The notes under the pieces: model-generated | The model's input: the letters and a program-made list of their open reading frames with translations, nothing else | Database searches by the model: none | What the model was told of the DNA's origin: nothing | Part shown: positions 56,039 to 64,000 of the stretch, one piece after another | Layout of the letters: each line of letters starts with the position of its first letter | Position numbering within the stretch: the stretch's first letter is position 1 | Made by a program: the position numbers and the translations under genes | Origin: Nannocystis pusilla | Lineage (GTDB): Bacteria; Myxococcota_A; Polyangia; Nannocystales; Nannocystaceae | Assembly: GCF_026626665.1 (NCBI RefSeq) | Contig: NZ_JAPNKE010000002.1 | Coordinates: 4,813,168-4,877,167, forward strand | DNA: 64,000 nucleotides | Direction: 5' to 3'

Positions 56039-56794
56039 CCCCTCGCCGCGGCCCTCGCCGCGCTCGCCCTGGCCGTCGGCCCGGCTGCCCCCGAGAACAT
56101 GTCCCCTGCGCCAGGTCCATGGGAACCTGTCGCAGTCAACATGTCCCCGGAGACAGCCTCCGGCCCGCTGCCGGCGACCGCCGGCGCCCACCGCGGCCCG
56201 GCCGGATCCAACGGCGCGCCGGCAGGCCCGGCCGGCGGCCCGGCCGTGACGAGCGGCGCGGCCCCGCCGGCCACCGGCGCCGCGCCGACCGCCGGCGCTG
56301 CGCCGACCAACGGAGCCGCCGGTCCGAACGCCCCGGTCGGCCCCGGCGCGCGCACCCCGACGGCGACCGCGCCCGGCCTCGCCACGCCCGGCATGCCCGG
56401 GCCTGCCTCGGCGCCTGTCCCTTCCGACAGGCCGACCGAGGTCGTCCCGCCGGCCAGCCCGCCCGTCCCGGTCGCCGCCGGCGTCGAGGGTCCGGCGCCG
56501 GCCCCGGGCGGTCGGCTGTGTCACGGCTCGGGCGCCTGTCGTCGCCTGCTGATCCTCGGCGGCGTGGCCGGCGGCCTCGGCGTCGGCTCGCTCGTCGCCG
56601 GCGTCGCCTTGCTGGCGCGCCCGATCGCGGTCGACCCCGCGGATCCCACCTCGCTCGTCACCTACCGGCCCGCCGGGGCCGCCTTCCTGGCCGTCGGCGC
56701 CGGTCTGGCCGCCACCTGGCTCCTCACCCTGCTCGCGGCGCGCAAGGCCGGCCGACTGGCCCAGCGCCTGCGCGCCGCGGCGCCTGTCCCATGA
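56028..56794 (+). CDS. Pro/Ala-rich exported protein with two C-terminal helices (one frameshift)
   Basis: About 255 residues. The ATG at 56028 overlaps the preceding stop. With one extra C in the run at 56037-56040 it reads MAAS-PLAAALAALALAVGPAAPE, a good signal peptide; without it the frame fails. Next come two palindromic-element pieces (NMSPAPGPWEPVAVNMSPETASG), about 90 residues of Pro/Ala/Gly low complexity, LCHGSGACRR, and two membrane helices (LLILGGVAGGLGVGSLVAGVALL, AAFLAVGAGLAATWLLTLLAA). Probably a membrane-tethered partner of the CFI-box protein. An ATG at 56099 is the only in-frame start in the raw sequence. Confidence 0.6.
56096..56157. repeat. Palindromes inside the Pro/Ala-rich protein gene
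   Basis: AACATGTCCCCTGCGCCAGG, CCATGGGAACCTGTCGCAG and AACATGTCCCCGGAGACAG, all in one open frame right after the predicted signal peptide. Confidence 0.65.
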
Positions 56795-56999
56795 GACACG
56801 TCCGCTCATTCCCCGCGGCGGCGCCCCGGCACATGTCCCATGGGACATCTCCGCTCATTCCCGGCCCGGCGCCGCGCAGCCTGTCCCATGAGACATGTCC
56901 TGGCATCCTCGGCGATCGCGCGTCCATGAACCTGTCCCATGAGACATCTCCGCGCGTTCCCGGCCCGGCGCACCCGCGAACCTGGCCCATGAGACGAGT
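56784..56999. repeat. Tandem array of CCTGTCCCATGAGACAT units, about 50-base period
   Basis: Five units starting near 56784, 56832, 56881, 56932 and 56981. Units share CTGTCCCATGAGACA and much of the spacer (CTCCGCTCATTCCCGG). The last unit, CCTGGCCCATGAGACGAG, contains the ATG start (56989) of the following lipoprotein. Spacers are related, so this is not CRISPR. Confidence 0.85.
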
Positions 57000-57249
57000 C
57001 TGTCTCTTGCTCGCCTTCGCCGCGGGCGCGTGCCGGATCCCCAACTCCGACCACTGCGTCCACCGCGACGTCCAGAGCGACGCCTGGTGCGCCGAGAACA
57101 GCCCCGCGCGGCCCTACTGCTCGCCCTGCGTCGCCGAGGGTCACGGCTGCGTCGAGGACCCGCCCGACCCCGACGCCTGCCCCGCCTACGAGCCCGACAC
57201 CACCAGCGGCTCGACCGGCGGCGGTTCGACCGGCGGCAGCACCGGCTGA
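56989..57249 (+). CDS. Small Cys-rich lipoprotein whose start codon lies in a palindromic element
   Basis: Protein of 86 residues. Signal MRRVCLLLAFAAGAC, then a compact disulfide-rich region (SDHCVHRDVQSDAWCAENS, YCSPCVAEGHGCVEDPPDPDAC) and a Gly/Ser/Thr C-terminal tail. The translation start is the CATG of the last unit of the repeat array. No purine-rich site precedes it, so the unit may supply the whole leader. Function unknown. Confidence 0.65.
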   Translation: MRRVCLLLAFAAGACRIPNSDHCVHRDVQSDAWCAENSPARPYCSPCVAEGHGCVEDPPDPDACPAYEPDTTSGSTGGGSTGGSTG

Positions 57250-57254
57250 CGGCG

Positions 57255-57815
57255 CTACTCGCCGCCGCCGTTCTTGCACAGGCAGGCCGCGAAGCCCGGG
57301 CTGTCCATGGGCACGTCGAAGCAGCCCTGCCACTCGTCGGACTGCGGCGTCCCGCAGCCCCATTCGGCGAACTCGATCATGCCTGGCCCGAGGTCGCGCC
57401 AGAAGCCGAAGCAACCGGCCCCGCCCTCCTCGGAGCTGGCCAGCACGCACACCCCGCCGGCCGGTTGGAAGCCGCAGCCGTCGCCTCCGTCGGTCGCCTC
57501 GAACCGCTGGACCTCGGCCCAGCGGCAGCGGAGGCCCAGGTCCTCGTCCATCTCGGTCGCCGCCATGCAGTCGGCCTCCGTCCTCGCCTCGGCGCACAGG
57601 GCCGGGGCGTCGCCGCCGGTGGTCGTCGGCGTCGGCTCGGTCAGCGTCGCAGCGGTCGTGCCCGGGTCGGTGTCGGTGCCGGTGGCGGCCGGCTCCGTGG
57701 ACGTGCCCGTGTCGGTCGTGTCGGTCGTCCCCGGCTTGCCGGGCCCGCACGCCGCGAGCGCGGCGACCAGGACGAGGAGCGGCGCCGTGCCGTGAATCTT
57801 GAGATCAAGCGTCAT
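57255..57815 (-). CDS. Small Cys-rich lipoprotein
   Basis: Protein of about 186 residues. Signal IHGTAPLLVLVAALAAC, a Thr/Asp linker, then a Cys-rich domain (CRWAEVQRFEATDGGDGCGF, GCFGFWRDLGPGMIEF, QGCFDVPMDSPGFAACLC) with about ten Cys. Start chosen at ATG 57815 (MTLDLK); an ATG six codons upstream (57833) is possible. Function unknown; similar in style to other myxobacterial surface lipoproteins here. Confidence 0.7.
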   Translation of the reverse strand: MTLDLKIHGTAPLLVLVAALAACGPGKPGTTDTTDTGTSTEPAATGTDTDPGTTAATLTEPTPTTTGGDAPALCAEARTEADCMAATEMDEDLGLRCRWAEVQRFEATDGGDGCGFQPAGGVCVLASSEEGGAGCFGFWRDLGPGMIEFAEWGCGTPQSDEWQGCFDVPMDSPGFAACLCKNGGGE

Positions 57816-58402
57816 GCCCGCCACGATACGCACCCGCGCCCGCGCTCGCCAGCGCCGTCGCGGGTGGGGGCCGCGGCCGTCTCCGGGGACATGTCCCTCG
57901 GGACATCCCGCTTCCCGCCGCCGAGCCCGCCGCGATGGGCCGGGCCGGCGCGCTCACCTGTCCGTGAAGACAGGCGAGCGCTGCCTCGCGTCGGCCGGTC
58001 GCGAGCGACCTCGAACCCTGCCCCGCACGAGATCGATCCGGCGCGCGAGCTCGCGGTCGTCCTCACGCGGACACTCGCACGGGCGCCCGCGCGAGGGCTC
58101 GGCGGCGCGCCGGCAGCGGGCGCGCCGGACCTGCCGCGCCCCGCGGGCCGCCCGCTGCGACCGTCCCGAAGCCGCGCGAAACTCCGGTCTCTCCGTGCCG
58201 GGGCCCACACGGCGCCGGCCACGCGTGACCTGTCCTTTGGGACCTGCGCCGGCGCCCGCACCTGAAGGCCCGAGCACGTGGTCGGCGGTCGCCCCGGGGG
58301 TTCGTCCGCCTGGCCAACGTTCACAGACCCCCACATTTCGCGCCCGTGGGGCCCCCTGGCCGCGTTTGCAGCGGCAGCGACCGGTGCGAGAATCCCACGG
58401 GC
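57816..58402. other. Gene-poor stretch with three palindromes
   Basis: No supported gene in about 570 bases between divergent genes. Family members: GGACATGTCCCTCGGGACATCC (57887-57908), CCTGTCCGTGAAGACAGG (57957-57974) and ACCTGTCCTTTGGGACCTG (58228-58246). Confidence 0.6.
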
Positions 58403-59590
58403 GTGGAGGCCCTGCTCATCGTCGTCGCCGAGCTCATGGCAGTGCCGCTGCTGGTGGCGGCGGCCCTGCTGTTCGAGCTGGTCGGGGCGGCCCTGCTGGG
58501 CGCGGGCTACCTCGTGCTGTGGCGCAGCCGCCAGCGGCCGACCCGCCTGCTGCGCTGGTGGCGACGCGCCGTGTGGACGCTGACCGGCGTCCTCGGCCTC
58601 GTGCTCACCACCCTCGTGTTCGTCGACCTCGTCCTCTACGAGCCCGGCCTGCGGCTGCTGCTCGACCAGGTCGAGCGGACCTCCGGCGTCGACGTGTGCT
58701 TCGAGCGCGCGCGCGGCAACATCTTCACCGGCCACGTGCACCTCGAGGGCGTGACCATCCGTCATCGCAACGGCGCCGACCTCGCCCTCTCGATCGGCCG
58801 CCTCGACATCGACATCGCGATGCTGCGATTGCTCGAGCGCGAGGTCCCGATCACGGAGCTGCAATTGCACGGCGTGCGCGGCGGCATCGTCCGCAACCGG
58901 GCGCTCGGCGTCGGCCAGCCGGGCGGTCGCGGCTTCGTGATCGAGCGGCTGGTCGTCGACGACCTCGCCATCGAATTCGAAGACCTGGCGGCGGCACCGA
59001 CCACGCGCGTGCTGCCGCTGGCGCTCGAGCACCTCGAGATCGCGCCGCTGCGCAGCGAGTACGCCCTCGTCGATGTCCTGTGTCACACGCGCGCCCGCGG
59101 CCGCGCCCGCGGCAACGCCTTCCTCGCCGAGCCGGGCAGCTGGACCGTCCGCGACGTCCCGCTCGCGCCGCAGGGCGCGGTCGGCCTGGGCGCGGTCGGA
59201 CGATGGCTGCGCGACGGCAGCCTCGACATCGGCGTCACCTGCGTCGAGCCCGACGGCGACCCGCTGCGGCTGCGCGTCGACCTCGACCTCGCCGGCTTCC
59301 GCGTCTCGCCGCCGGCCGGCGACCGACGCACCGCGATCCAGCGGATCGCCGCCGCGTTTTCGCACCTGGGCGCCCGCCTGCAGCTCCAGTTCGAGCTCGA
59401 GCTCGAGCGCAGCCGCCTGCGGGGCGTGGCCACGGCGGCGCAGGTCGGCCTGTGGGACCTCGGCGTCCACGAATACAACCTCCAGCTCGGCCGCAAGCTG
59501 GGCCTCGACGAGGGCGACATGAACCTGCTGGGCCTCGGCTCCAGAGCCCTCGACGCCGCCCACCAGCGGCTGCACGCGCGGCAACGTTGA
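58403..59590 (+). CDS. AsmA/DUF748-like membrane-anchored protein
   Basis: About 395 residues. The N-terminus has hydrophobic helices (LLIVVAELMAVPLLVAAALLFELVGAALL and WTLTGVLGLVLTTLVFVDLVL), then a large beta-rich part starting YEPGLRLLLDQVERTSGVDV and GNIFTGHVHLEGVTIRHRNG. Rows such as LALSIGRLDIDIAMLRLL and FVIERLVVDDLAIEF recall AsmA/DUF748 domains, which span the envelope and help lipid traffic. Assignment is tentative. GTG at 58403 is the likely start. A family element (59589-59606) covers the stop. Confidence 0.6.
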   Translation: MEALLIVVAELMAVPLLVAAALLFELVGAALLGAGYLVLWRSRQRPTRLLRWWRRAVWTLTGVLGLVLTTLVFVDLVLYEPGLRLLLDQVERTSGVDVCFERARGNIFTGHVHLEGVTIRHRNGADLALSIGRLDIDIAMLRLLEREVPITELQLHGVRGGIVRNRALGVGQPGGRGFVIERLVVDDLAIEFEDLAAAPTTRVLPLALEHLEIAPLRSEYALVDVLCHTRARGRARGNAFLAEPGSWTVRDVPLAPQGAVGLGAVGRWLRDGSLDIGVTCVEPDGDPLRLRVDLDLAGFRVSPPAGDRRTAIQRIAAAFSHLGARLQLQFELELERSRLRGVATAAQVGLWDLGVHEYNLQLGRKLGLDEGDMNLLGLGSRALDAAHQRLHARQR

Positions 59591-59623
59591 CCTGTCCGAA
59601 AGGTCGGGCGTACGCTGAGCCCC

Positions 59624-60415
59624 ATGCTTGGCCTACGCTTCAGCCGACTGGTCCACGCCGCCATCGCCAGCGGCGCGCTGCTCCTCGGCGCCTGCCCCGA
59701 CGCGCCCGGTGACACCGAGACCGGGACCGAGTCCGAGACCGACACCGGCGACACCGACACGACCAACGATCCCGACCCGACCACGGGCTTTCCGCCGCCC
59801 CCGCCGCCTCCGCCCGGCGACATCACGCCCCCGGCCCTCGCGGCCGTGACGATGATCGACGCCTTCACGCTGCAGCTCAGCTTCACTGAGGCGATCGCGC
59901 CGGTCGACACCGTCAACCCCAAGCGCTTCCGCCTCAGCCTCGCGCGCGGCTACTTCGGCAACTACGGCGGCCAACCTGCCACCTATTTGCGCGACCTGCA
60001 ATACTACAACCTCGTCGAGTACTGCCCGCCGCCGCCGCCCGGCTGCTACTACGATCCGCAGCCGTACTACTGCTATTACGGCGGCTGTTATTATCAGCCG
60101 CTGCCGATCGCGGTCGCCGACGTGTTCAACCACTACGCCGATCCGACGCAGGTGATCCTGTCGCTGACCGCCCCGATCCAGCCGTCGCTGTGCAACATCC
60201 TCCAGGCGCCCGAGGACCCGCTCATCGACTTCGTGCTGCACCTCCACTACGCCAGCGGCGGCCTGGCGCAGATCACCGACATGGCCGGCCTGCCGCTGCC
60301 GTCGCTCGCCGACGCGTGGGTCAAGGACCCGAACAACAACTACTACAATTATCTGAACGCGGCCCCGTTCAGCAATTTCAACCCGTTCCTGCCGATCCCC
60401 TGCACCCTGTTCTGA
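59624..60415 (+). CDS. Tyr/Pro-rich lipoprotein with SbsA-like Ig domain (paralogue 1)
   Basis: Lipoprotein of 263 residues. Signal LVHAAIASGALLLGAC, a Thr/Asp linker and a Pro run, then an Ig-like domain with TLQLSFTEAIAPVDTVNPKRF, which matches SbsA/Big_5-type Ig folds. The centre is extremely Tyr/Cys-rich: EYCPPPPPGCYYDPQP, YYCYYGGCYYQ. A second half (LSLTAPIQPSLCNILQAPED) ends PFLPIPCTLF. The stop overlaps the next ATG (TGATG). A near-duplicate lies at 60913. Function unknown; Tyr-rich motifs suggest matrix or adhesive properties (inference). Confidence 0.8.
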   Translation: MLGLRFSRLVHAAIASGALLLGACPDAPGDTETGTESETDTGDTDTTNDPDPTTGFPPPPPPPPGDITPPALAAVTMIDAFTLQLSFTEAIAPVDTVNPKRFRLSLARGYFGNYGGQPATYLRDLQYYNLVEYCPPPPPGCYYDPQPYYCYYGGCYYQPLPIAVADVFNHYADPTQVILSLTAPIQPSLCNILQAPEDPLIDFVLHLHYASGGLAQITDMAGLPLPSLADAWVKDPNNNYYNYLNAAPFSNFNPFLPIPCTLF

Positions 60416-60833
60416 TGCACCCCGCGCTGCACCCCGGCTCGCCGCCGCCGGCCGACGACGAGGACGTGGAGGTCGTGCTGCGGGCCGTGCCCGAGCTCGT
60501 CTTCTTCCCCGAGCTTCGGCCCTGCGTACCCACCGACCCGGTGACGGGCCCTGGCCGCCGAGCCGCGAGGCCTTCGCCGGCCGCGACCTCGAGCCGCTGC
60601 GGGCCGCGGCGCTGCGCGGCCTGGAGGCGCTGGCCGACCGGGCCGAGCGCGAGCGCAGCGGCGGCACGGCGTTCCTGGTCCGCACCCTCACCTATTTCCT
60701 CGTCGGCCCGGCCGCCTTGCCTGCGGTCGAGCACCCCCTGCTGGTCGCGCTATTGCTGCGCGGCGCCGCCAGGGCCCACGAGGGCGCCGACACTGCGCTT
60801 GAGATCGCCCGCGCCATGGATCGGTGGGGATGA
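60415..60833 (+). CDS. Small hypothetical protein (one frameshift)
   Basis: About 139 residues, translationally coupled to the preceding lipoprotein (TGATG). MHPALHPGSPPPADDEDVEV continues through VVLRAVPELVFFPELRP. At 60547-60549 one C is missing in a CCC run; after it WPPSREAFAGRDLEPLRAAALR and FLVRTLTYFLVGPAALPAVEHP follow to the TGA at 60831-60833. Acidic and helical, no signal peptide, family unknown. Confidence 0.55.
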
Positions 60834-60912
60834 CCCGAAGGACAGGTCGATCCCGCGAGCGTCCACAGGCGCCGACCTCGGCGCGTTGAGACGGCGCGCG
60901 TACCCTCGGCGC

Positions 60913-61797
60913 ATGCTTGGACTACGCTTCAGCCGGCTCGTACACGCCGCCATCGCCAGCGGCGCGCTGGTCCTCGGCGCCTGTCAGGGCGGCGGCAAGG
61001 GCGACACGGACACGGACACGGACACCGGCACCACGACCGACGCGCCGACCACCGACGATCCCACCGGACCGCCCTTCCCGCCCGATCCGACGCTCCCGCT
61101 GCCGCCGCCCGACCCGCCGCCGCCCGACCCGCCGCCCGTCGACGTGCCGCCGGCGCTGCTCGGCGTCAAGCTGCTCGACGCCTCGACCCTGCAGCTCAGC
61201 TTCACCGAGCCGCTCGCGCCGGTCGAGACCGTCAACCCCAAGCGCTTCCGCCTCAGCATCGCCCAGGCCTACCTCGGCGACTACGGCGGCCAGCCGAGCA
61301 CCACCCTCATCGATCCGCGCTACTACAACCTCGAGCAGTACTGCTCGCCGGACCCGCCGCCGCCCTGCTACTACGAGCCGCCGTACGACTATTATTGCTA
61401 CTACGGCCCCTCTTGCTATTACCAGAGCACCGGGCCGCTCGTCGCCACCAGCGTCGCCGCGCTCGACGGCGACCCGACCTCGCTCGTCATCGGCCTCGGC
61501 GTCCCGATCCAGCCGTTCCTGTGCAACACGCTGCAGGCGTTCGAGGACAACCCCAACTTTCAGATGGTGCTGCACCTCCATTACGCCGCCGGCGGCCTGT
61601 CGCAGCTCCAGGACCTCGGCGGCCTGGCCGTGCCCTCGCTCGGCGACGCCTGGGTGAAGTACGACGGCAACTTCTACAGCTACCAGGGCCCCGCGTTCTC
61701 GACCCTCGACCCCTTCCTGCCGATCCCCTGCCAGCTGTTCGACGGCCCCGAACCCATCCCGGACGACCCACCCGACATCCCCGATTCCGACCTGTGA
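60913..61797 (+). CDS. Tyr/Pro-rich lipoprotein with SbsA-like Ig domain (paralogue 2)
   Basis: Lipoprotein of 294 residues, paralogue of the gene at 59624. It has nearly the same signal (LVHAAIASGALVLGAC), a Thr/Asp then Pro-rich linker, Ig-like TLQLSFTEPLAPVETVNPKR, and the Tyr/Cys-rich stretch PCYYEPPYDYYCYYGPSCYY. It ends in a Pro/Asp tail after PFLPIPCQLF. The pair probably arose by duplication; sequences differ most in linkers. A family palindrome (60834-60849) lies between the genes. Confidence 0.8.
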   Translation: MLGLRFSRLVHAAIASGALVLGACQGGGKGDTDTDTDTGTTTDAPTTDDPTGPPFPPDPTLPLPPPDPPPPDPPPVDVPPALLGVKLLDASTLQLSFTEPLAPVETVNPKRFRLSIAQAYLGDYGGQPSTTLIDPRYYNLEQYCSPDPPPPCYYEPPYDYYCYYGPSCYYQSTGPLVATSVAALDGDPTSLVIGLGVPIQPFLCNTLQAFEDNPNFQMVLHLHYAAGGLSQLQDLGGLAVPSLGDAWVKYDGNFYSYQGPAFSTLDPFLPIPCQLFDGPEPIPDDPPDIPDSDL

Positions 61798-61807
61798 CCG
61801 CCCCAGC

Positions 61808-61930
61808 GTGACGACACCGGCCGCACGCTCGAGCACCTTCTGCCAGCAGAACTGCGACCCCGAGCAGCCGAACGCCTGCCCGAACGATCAGGTGTGCGAC
61901 CCGCGAAGCGGCGCCTGCGTCCCGGCCTGA
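61808..61930 (+). pseudogene. C-terminal fragment of a Cys-rich repeat protein
   Basis: A short open stretch encodes FCQQNCDPEQPNACPNDQVC and CDPRSGACVPA before a TGA. This is the closing disulfide-rich module of larger myxobacterial lipoproteins, but no signal peptide or upstream domain remains. Probably a remnant after deletion; a GTG at 61808 could start a 40-residue peptide. Confidence 0.4.
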
Positions 61931-62110
61931 GCGCCCGCGCAGCGGAGCGTGATCGGCGACCCGGATCTGCGAAGGCCGGCCGCGCGTCGCATCGCGAGAC
62001 GACCATCGCTGCGACGACCCCCCGTAAAGCCGCGCTCGACCGCTCGGGAGGCGTTCGCCGTGGCCTCGTGTTCCCCCGGGAGCGCGCGCTGCGGGTGTTA
62101 TAACCAGCGC

Positions 62111-63127
62111 ATGACGGACGACCTGCCGAGCGCGACGGACCTGCTCGGCGAGGTCGTCGCCATGTCCTTCGCGCAGCTGCAGCAGGCCATGCGAACCGGC
62201 CGCTGGCCCATTCATCCCCTGCGCTCCCGCCTCGACGCGCCTGAACGGCTGGCCACGCTGTATCGGCGCGTCGCCGACCTTCACCGCCGACGCGCGGGCG
62301 AGGTCTGGCGCGCATGCGCGGAAGATCGCGACAGCGCTCCGGCGATCCTCGCGGCCCGCCAGACGGAGGCGCTCGCGGAGGCCTGGGGGCGCCTCGGCGA
62401 CGGCGTCGCGCGGCGGTTCCACGTCCGCGGCCACCCGCGGCTCGAGCGCGAGCGGCTGCACGCCCGCACGCGCGACCAGGCCCCGCAGATCGCCATCGAT
62501 CCCGACCCCGGCTCGCCGAAGGCCCGCGGCCTGGCGCACCCGGGTTCGATCGAGGACGCGGTGCGCTTCGCCGCGGCGCTGCCGTCGATGCGACGCTGCG
62601 AGGAGCTCGGCGCGCGGGCGGTCCGGGCGTTCGACGCGCTGGGTCAGCCGACGCACGCGCTGGACCGCCTCGCCGCGCACGGCCGAGGATCTCCGCAGCG
62701 CGCGGCGGTGTGGCGGTTGTGGCGGCCCCGCAGCGAGGCCTCGCGACTGCGCATGCTGACGCTGACCGCCACCCAGGTCGTCCACGACCTCGGCGACGCG
62801 AAGCACCACGAGCGCCTCGGCCTGCCGGGGAGTCATTGCTCGGGGTGGGGCGAGCTCGAGACGCTGACCCTCGGCGCGCTGGCCTGGCGCCTCGCCCGCG
62901 AGCACGACGCGAGGGTGCGGGACCCCGATCGGGCGCGCCACTGCGGGCACATGGTGAATCTCCGCCCCGAGGTCGTCGGTCACCCCTACCGCGACCTCGA
63001 CGACCCGTTCACGCCGCTGCTGACGATCGCCCGCCTGGGTTGCCGCCTGCACGCGTTCTCGTGGGAGGCGACGACCTTCGAGCTGTGCCCGACCCCGGGG
63101 CAGGACTGGCGGCGATTCGTCCCGTGA
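62111..63127 (+). CDS. Hypothetical cytoplasmic protein
   Basis: About 338 residues, Arg-rich and helical in the first 220 residues (ERLATLYRRVADLHRRRAGEVW, ARQTEALAEAWGRLGDGVARR). The C-terminal part has His/Cys residues (GSHCSGWGELETLTLGAL, RARHCGHMVNLRP). No signal peptide, membrane helix or known motif. ATG at 62111. Codon use resembles neighbours. Confidence 0.6.
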   Translation: MTDDLPSATDLLGEVVAMSFAQLQQAMRTGRWPIHPLRSRLDAPERLATLYRRVADLHRRRAGEVWRACAEDRDSAPAILAARQTEALAEAWGRLGDGVARRFHVRGHPRLERERLHARTRDQAPQIAIDPDPGSPKARGLAHPGSIEDAVRFAAALPSMRRCEELGARAVRAFDALGQPTHALDRLAAHGRGSPQRAAVWRLWRPRSEASRLRMLTLTATQVVHDLGDAKHHERLGLPGSHCSGWGELETLTLGALAWRLAREHDARVRDPDRARHCGHMVNLRPEVVGHPYRDLDDPFTPLLTIARLGCRLHAFSWEATTFELCPTPGQDWRRFVP

Positions 63128-63324
63128 TCGGCTCACGTCGGCGAAGCGCGGAGCGTGTCTCCTCGACGGCGTCGGGCCTCCCACGAGCCGTTGGCGACGA
63201 AGCGCGAAAATCACCGCTCCCGATCGTCGAGCCCCGACCCTGAGAGCTCCGATACGATGCAGACGCGCCCCCTTCGAGCGGCGCAGCGAGACGCGGCCCA
63301 CTTCAGCTCGCCCGGAGACAGCCC

Positions 63325-64000
63325 ATGACCGCCCCAACGCGCACCGCACCGACGCCGTCGTTCGACTTCACGACGCCGGAGTATCGCCGCGACCCGTATC
63401 CCTTCTACGCCCGGCTGCGGCGCGACATGCCGATCGTCCGCATCAACCAGGGGCGCCGCGGCGAGAGCTTCTACGTCTCGCGCTACGACGACGTGATGGT
63501 GCTGCTCAAGGACGTCGAGCGCTTCGCCAGCGACAAGCGGACCGCCGGGCACGAGGTGTCGTGGCTCGAGTCGCGGCTGTCGCTGGGCGTCAACGATTCG
63601 ATGGTGATGAAGGACGGCGCCGACCATCGGCGGCTGCGCACGCTGGCCCACAAGGCGTTCACGCCGTCGCGGGTCGCCGCGCTCGAGCGGCGGATCGCCC
63701 AGCTCAGCGACGAGCTGCTGGCGGCCGCCGACGCGCGCGGTTCGATGGACATGATCGCCGACTTCGCGCTGCCGCTGCCGGTCGCGGTGATCTCCGACAT
63801 GATGGGCGTCGCCGAGCGCCATCGTCCGCACTTCCACCGCTGGATGAAGGGCATCCTCGAGCTGGACGGCGCCGGTTGGCTGGAGCTGCTGACGAACTTC
63901 CCCAACATGATCAAGCTCAACCGCTTCTTGCGCGAGCTTATCGCCGAGCGGCGCCGGAACAAGGGCGACGACCTGCTCAGCGCGCTGGTCGAGGCCGAGG
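63325..64000 (+). CDS. Cytochrome P450 (3' truncated)
   Basis: N-terminal 225 residues of a bacterial class I cytochrome P450 mono-oxygenase. Recognisable are FTTPEYRRDPYPFYARLRRDMP, YVSRYDDVMVLLKDVERFASD, the C-helix DGADHRRLRTLAHKAFTPSRV (with the haem-propionate-binding His and Arg), and ADFALPLPVAVISDMMGVAE. It stops at the window edge before the I-helix and the haem Cys. A GGAG site precedes the ATG. Substrate unknown; no ferredoxin gene in view. Confidence 0.92.
   Translation, partial: MTAPTRTAPTPSFDFTTPEYRRDPYPFYARLRRDMPIVRINQGRRGESFYVSRYDDVMVLLKDVERFASDKRTAGHEVSWLESRLSLGVNDSMVMKDGADHRRLRTLAHKAFTPSRVAALERRIAQLSDELLAAADARGSMDMIADFALPLPVAVISDMMGVAERHRPHFHRWMKGILELDGAGWLELLTNFPNMIKLNRFLRELIAERRRNKGDDLLSALVEAE

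Noticed and set aside
56784..56999. Regular 17-base repeats with about 32-base spacers look like a small CRISPR array.
   Set aside because: Spacers are similar to one another, the repeats are degenerate members of the window-wide palindrome family, and no cas gene is near.
63128..64000. A biosynthetic gene cluster around the P450.
   Set aside because: Only the P450 N-terminal part is inside the window and the upstream genes are not biosynthetic.

Overview
The window is a very GC-rich chromosomal segment from a myxobacterium. The evidence for Myxococcota, probably Nannocystineae, is indirect: many lipoproteins with a short signal peptide ending in Cys followed by Thr/Ser-rich linkers, a DUF4215/myxobacterial Cys-rich motif, a CFI-box C-terminal domain, and a stressosome (RsbR/RsbS/RsbT/RsbX) locus. 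Assignment below the phylum is inference.

Layout. 1-9.7 kb: a 5'-truncated MscS channel, a membrane protein, a DUF899 protein, an AhpD-like/ECF41 sigma pair, a [2Fe-2S] thioredoxin-like protein, a CxxCH lipoprotein, a glyoxalase-like protein, queA, and an SDR divergent from an XRE-cupin regulator. 9.9-18.2 kb: a stressosome-type signalling region with one PAS-PAS-STAS RsbR and a lone RsbT-like kinase on the plus strand. Opposite them is a tightly overlapping minus-strand operon: PAS-PAS-histidine kinase-RsbT fusion, RsbT, RsbX-like phosphatase, RsbS, V4R-STAS RsbR, PAS-STAS RsbR. 18.4-33 kb: a papain-like lipid hydrolase, formate-THF ligase, several lipoproteins, a chimeric ABC/DUF1501 junction, tRNA-Lys(CTT), a DUF3311/sodium-solute symporter pair and a YfbK-type von Willebrand protein. 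33-48.3 kb: adenosine/adenine deaminase, PLP decarboxylase, a methyltransferase-like protein, a crotonase, a TIGR02206-type membrane protein divergent from an HxlR regulator, a fused EutB-EutC ethanolamine ammonia-lyase, DNA polymerase IV with a repeat-derived tail, a diacylglycerol-kinase-like enzyme and a GAF-GAF histidine kinase. 48.3-64 kb: mostly secreted or lipid-anchored surface proteins (expansin, CFI-box protein, twin Tyr-rich lipoproteins), an AsmA-like protein and a 3'-truncated cytochrome P450.

The most striking feature is a family of short palindromic elements with the core (A)C(A/C)TGTCC-loop-GGACATG. They occur dozens of times, often with a TTCG or CATG loop, singly or in small arrays. 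Many sit at stop codons or between convergent genes, but several lie inside reading frames (queA, the hybrid kinase, the FG-GAP lipoprotein linker, the tails of eutBC, dinB and the [2Fe-2S] protein). Arm variants such as TGGCC/GGCCA keep the pairing, which suggests a structured RNA or a mobile palindrome like Rickettsia palindromic elements.

Thirteen apparent frameshifts occur, twelve of them single-base deletions and many in G or C runs. I treat them as probable sequence errors, not pseudogenes, and annotate those genes across the shift. GC-rich DNA produces long antisense open frames that are not genes; they are omitted.
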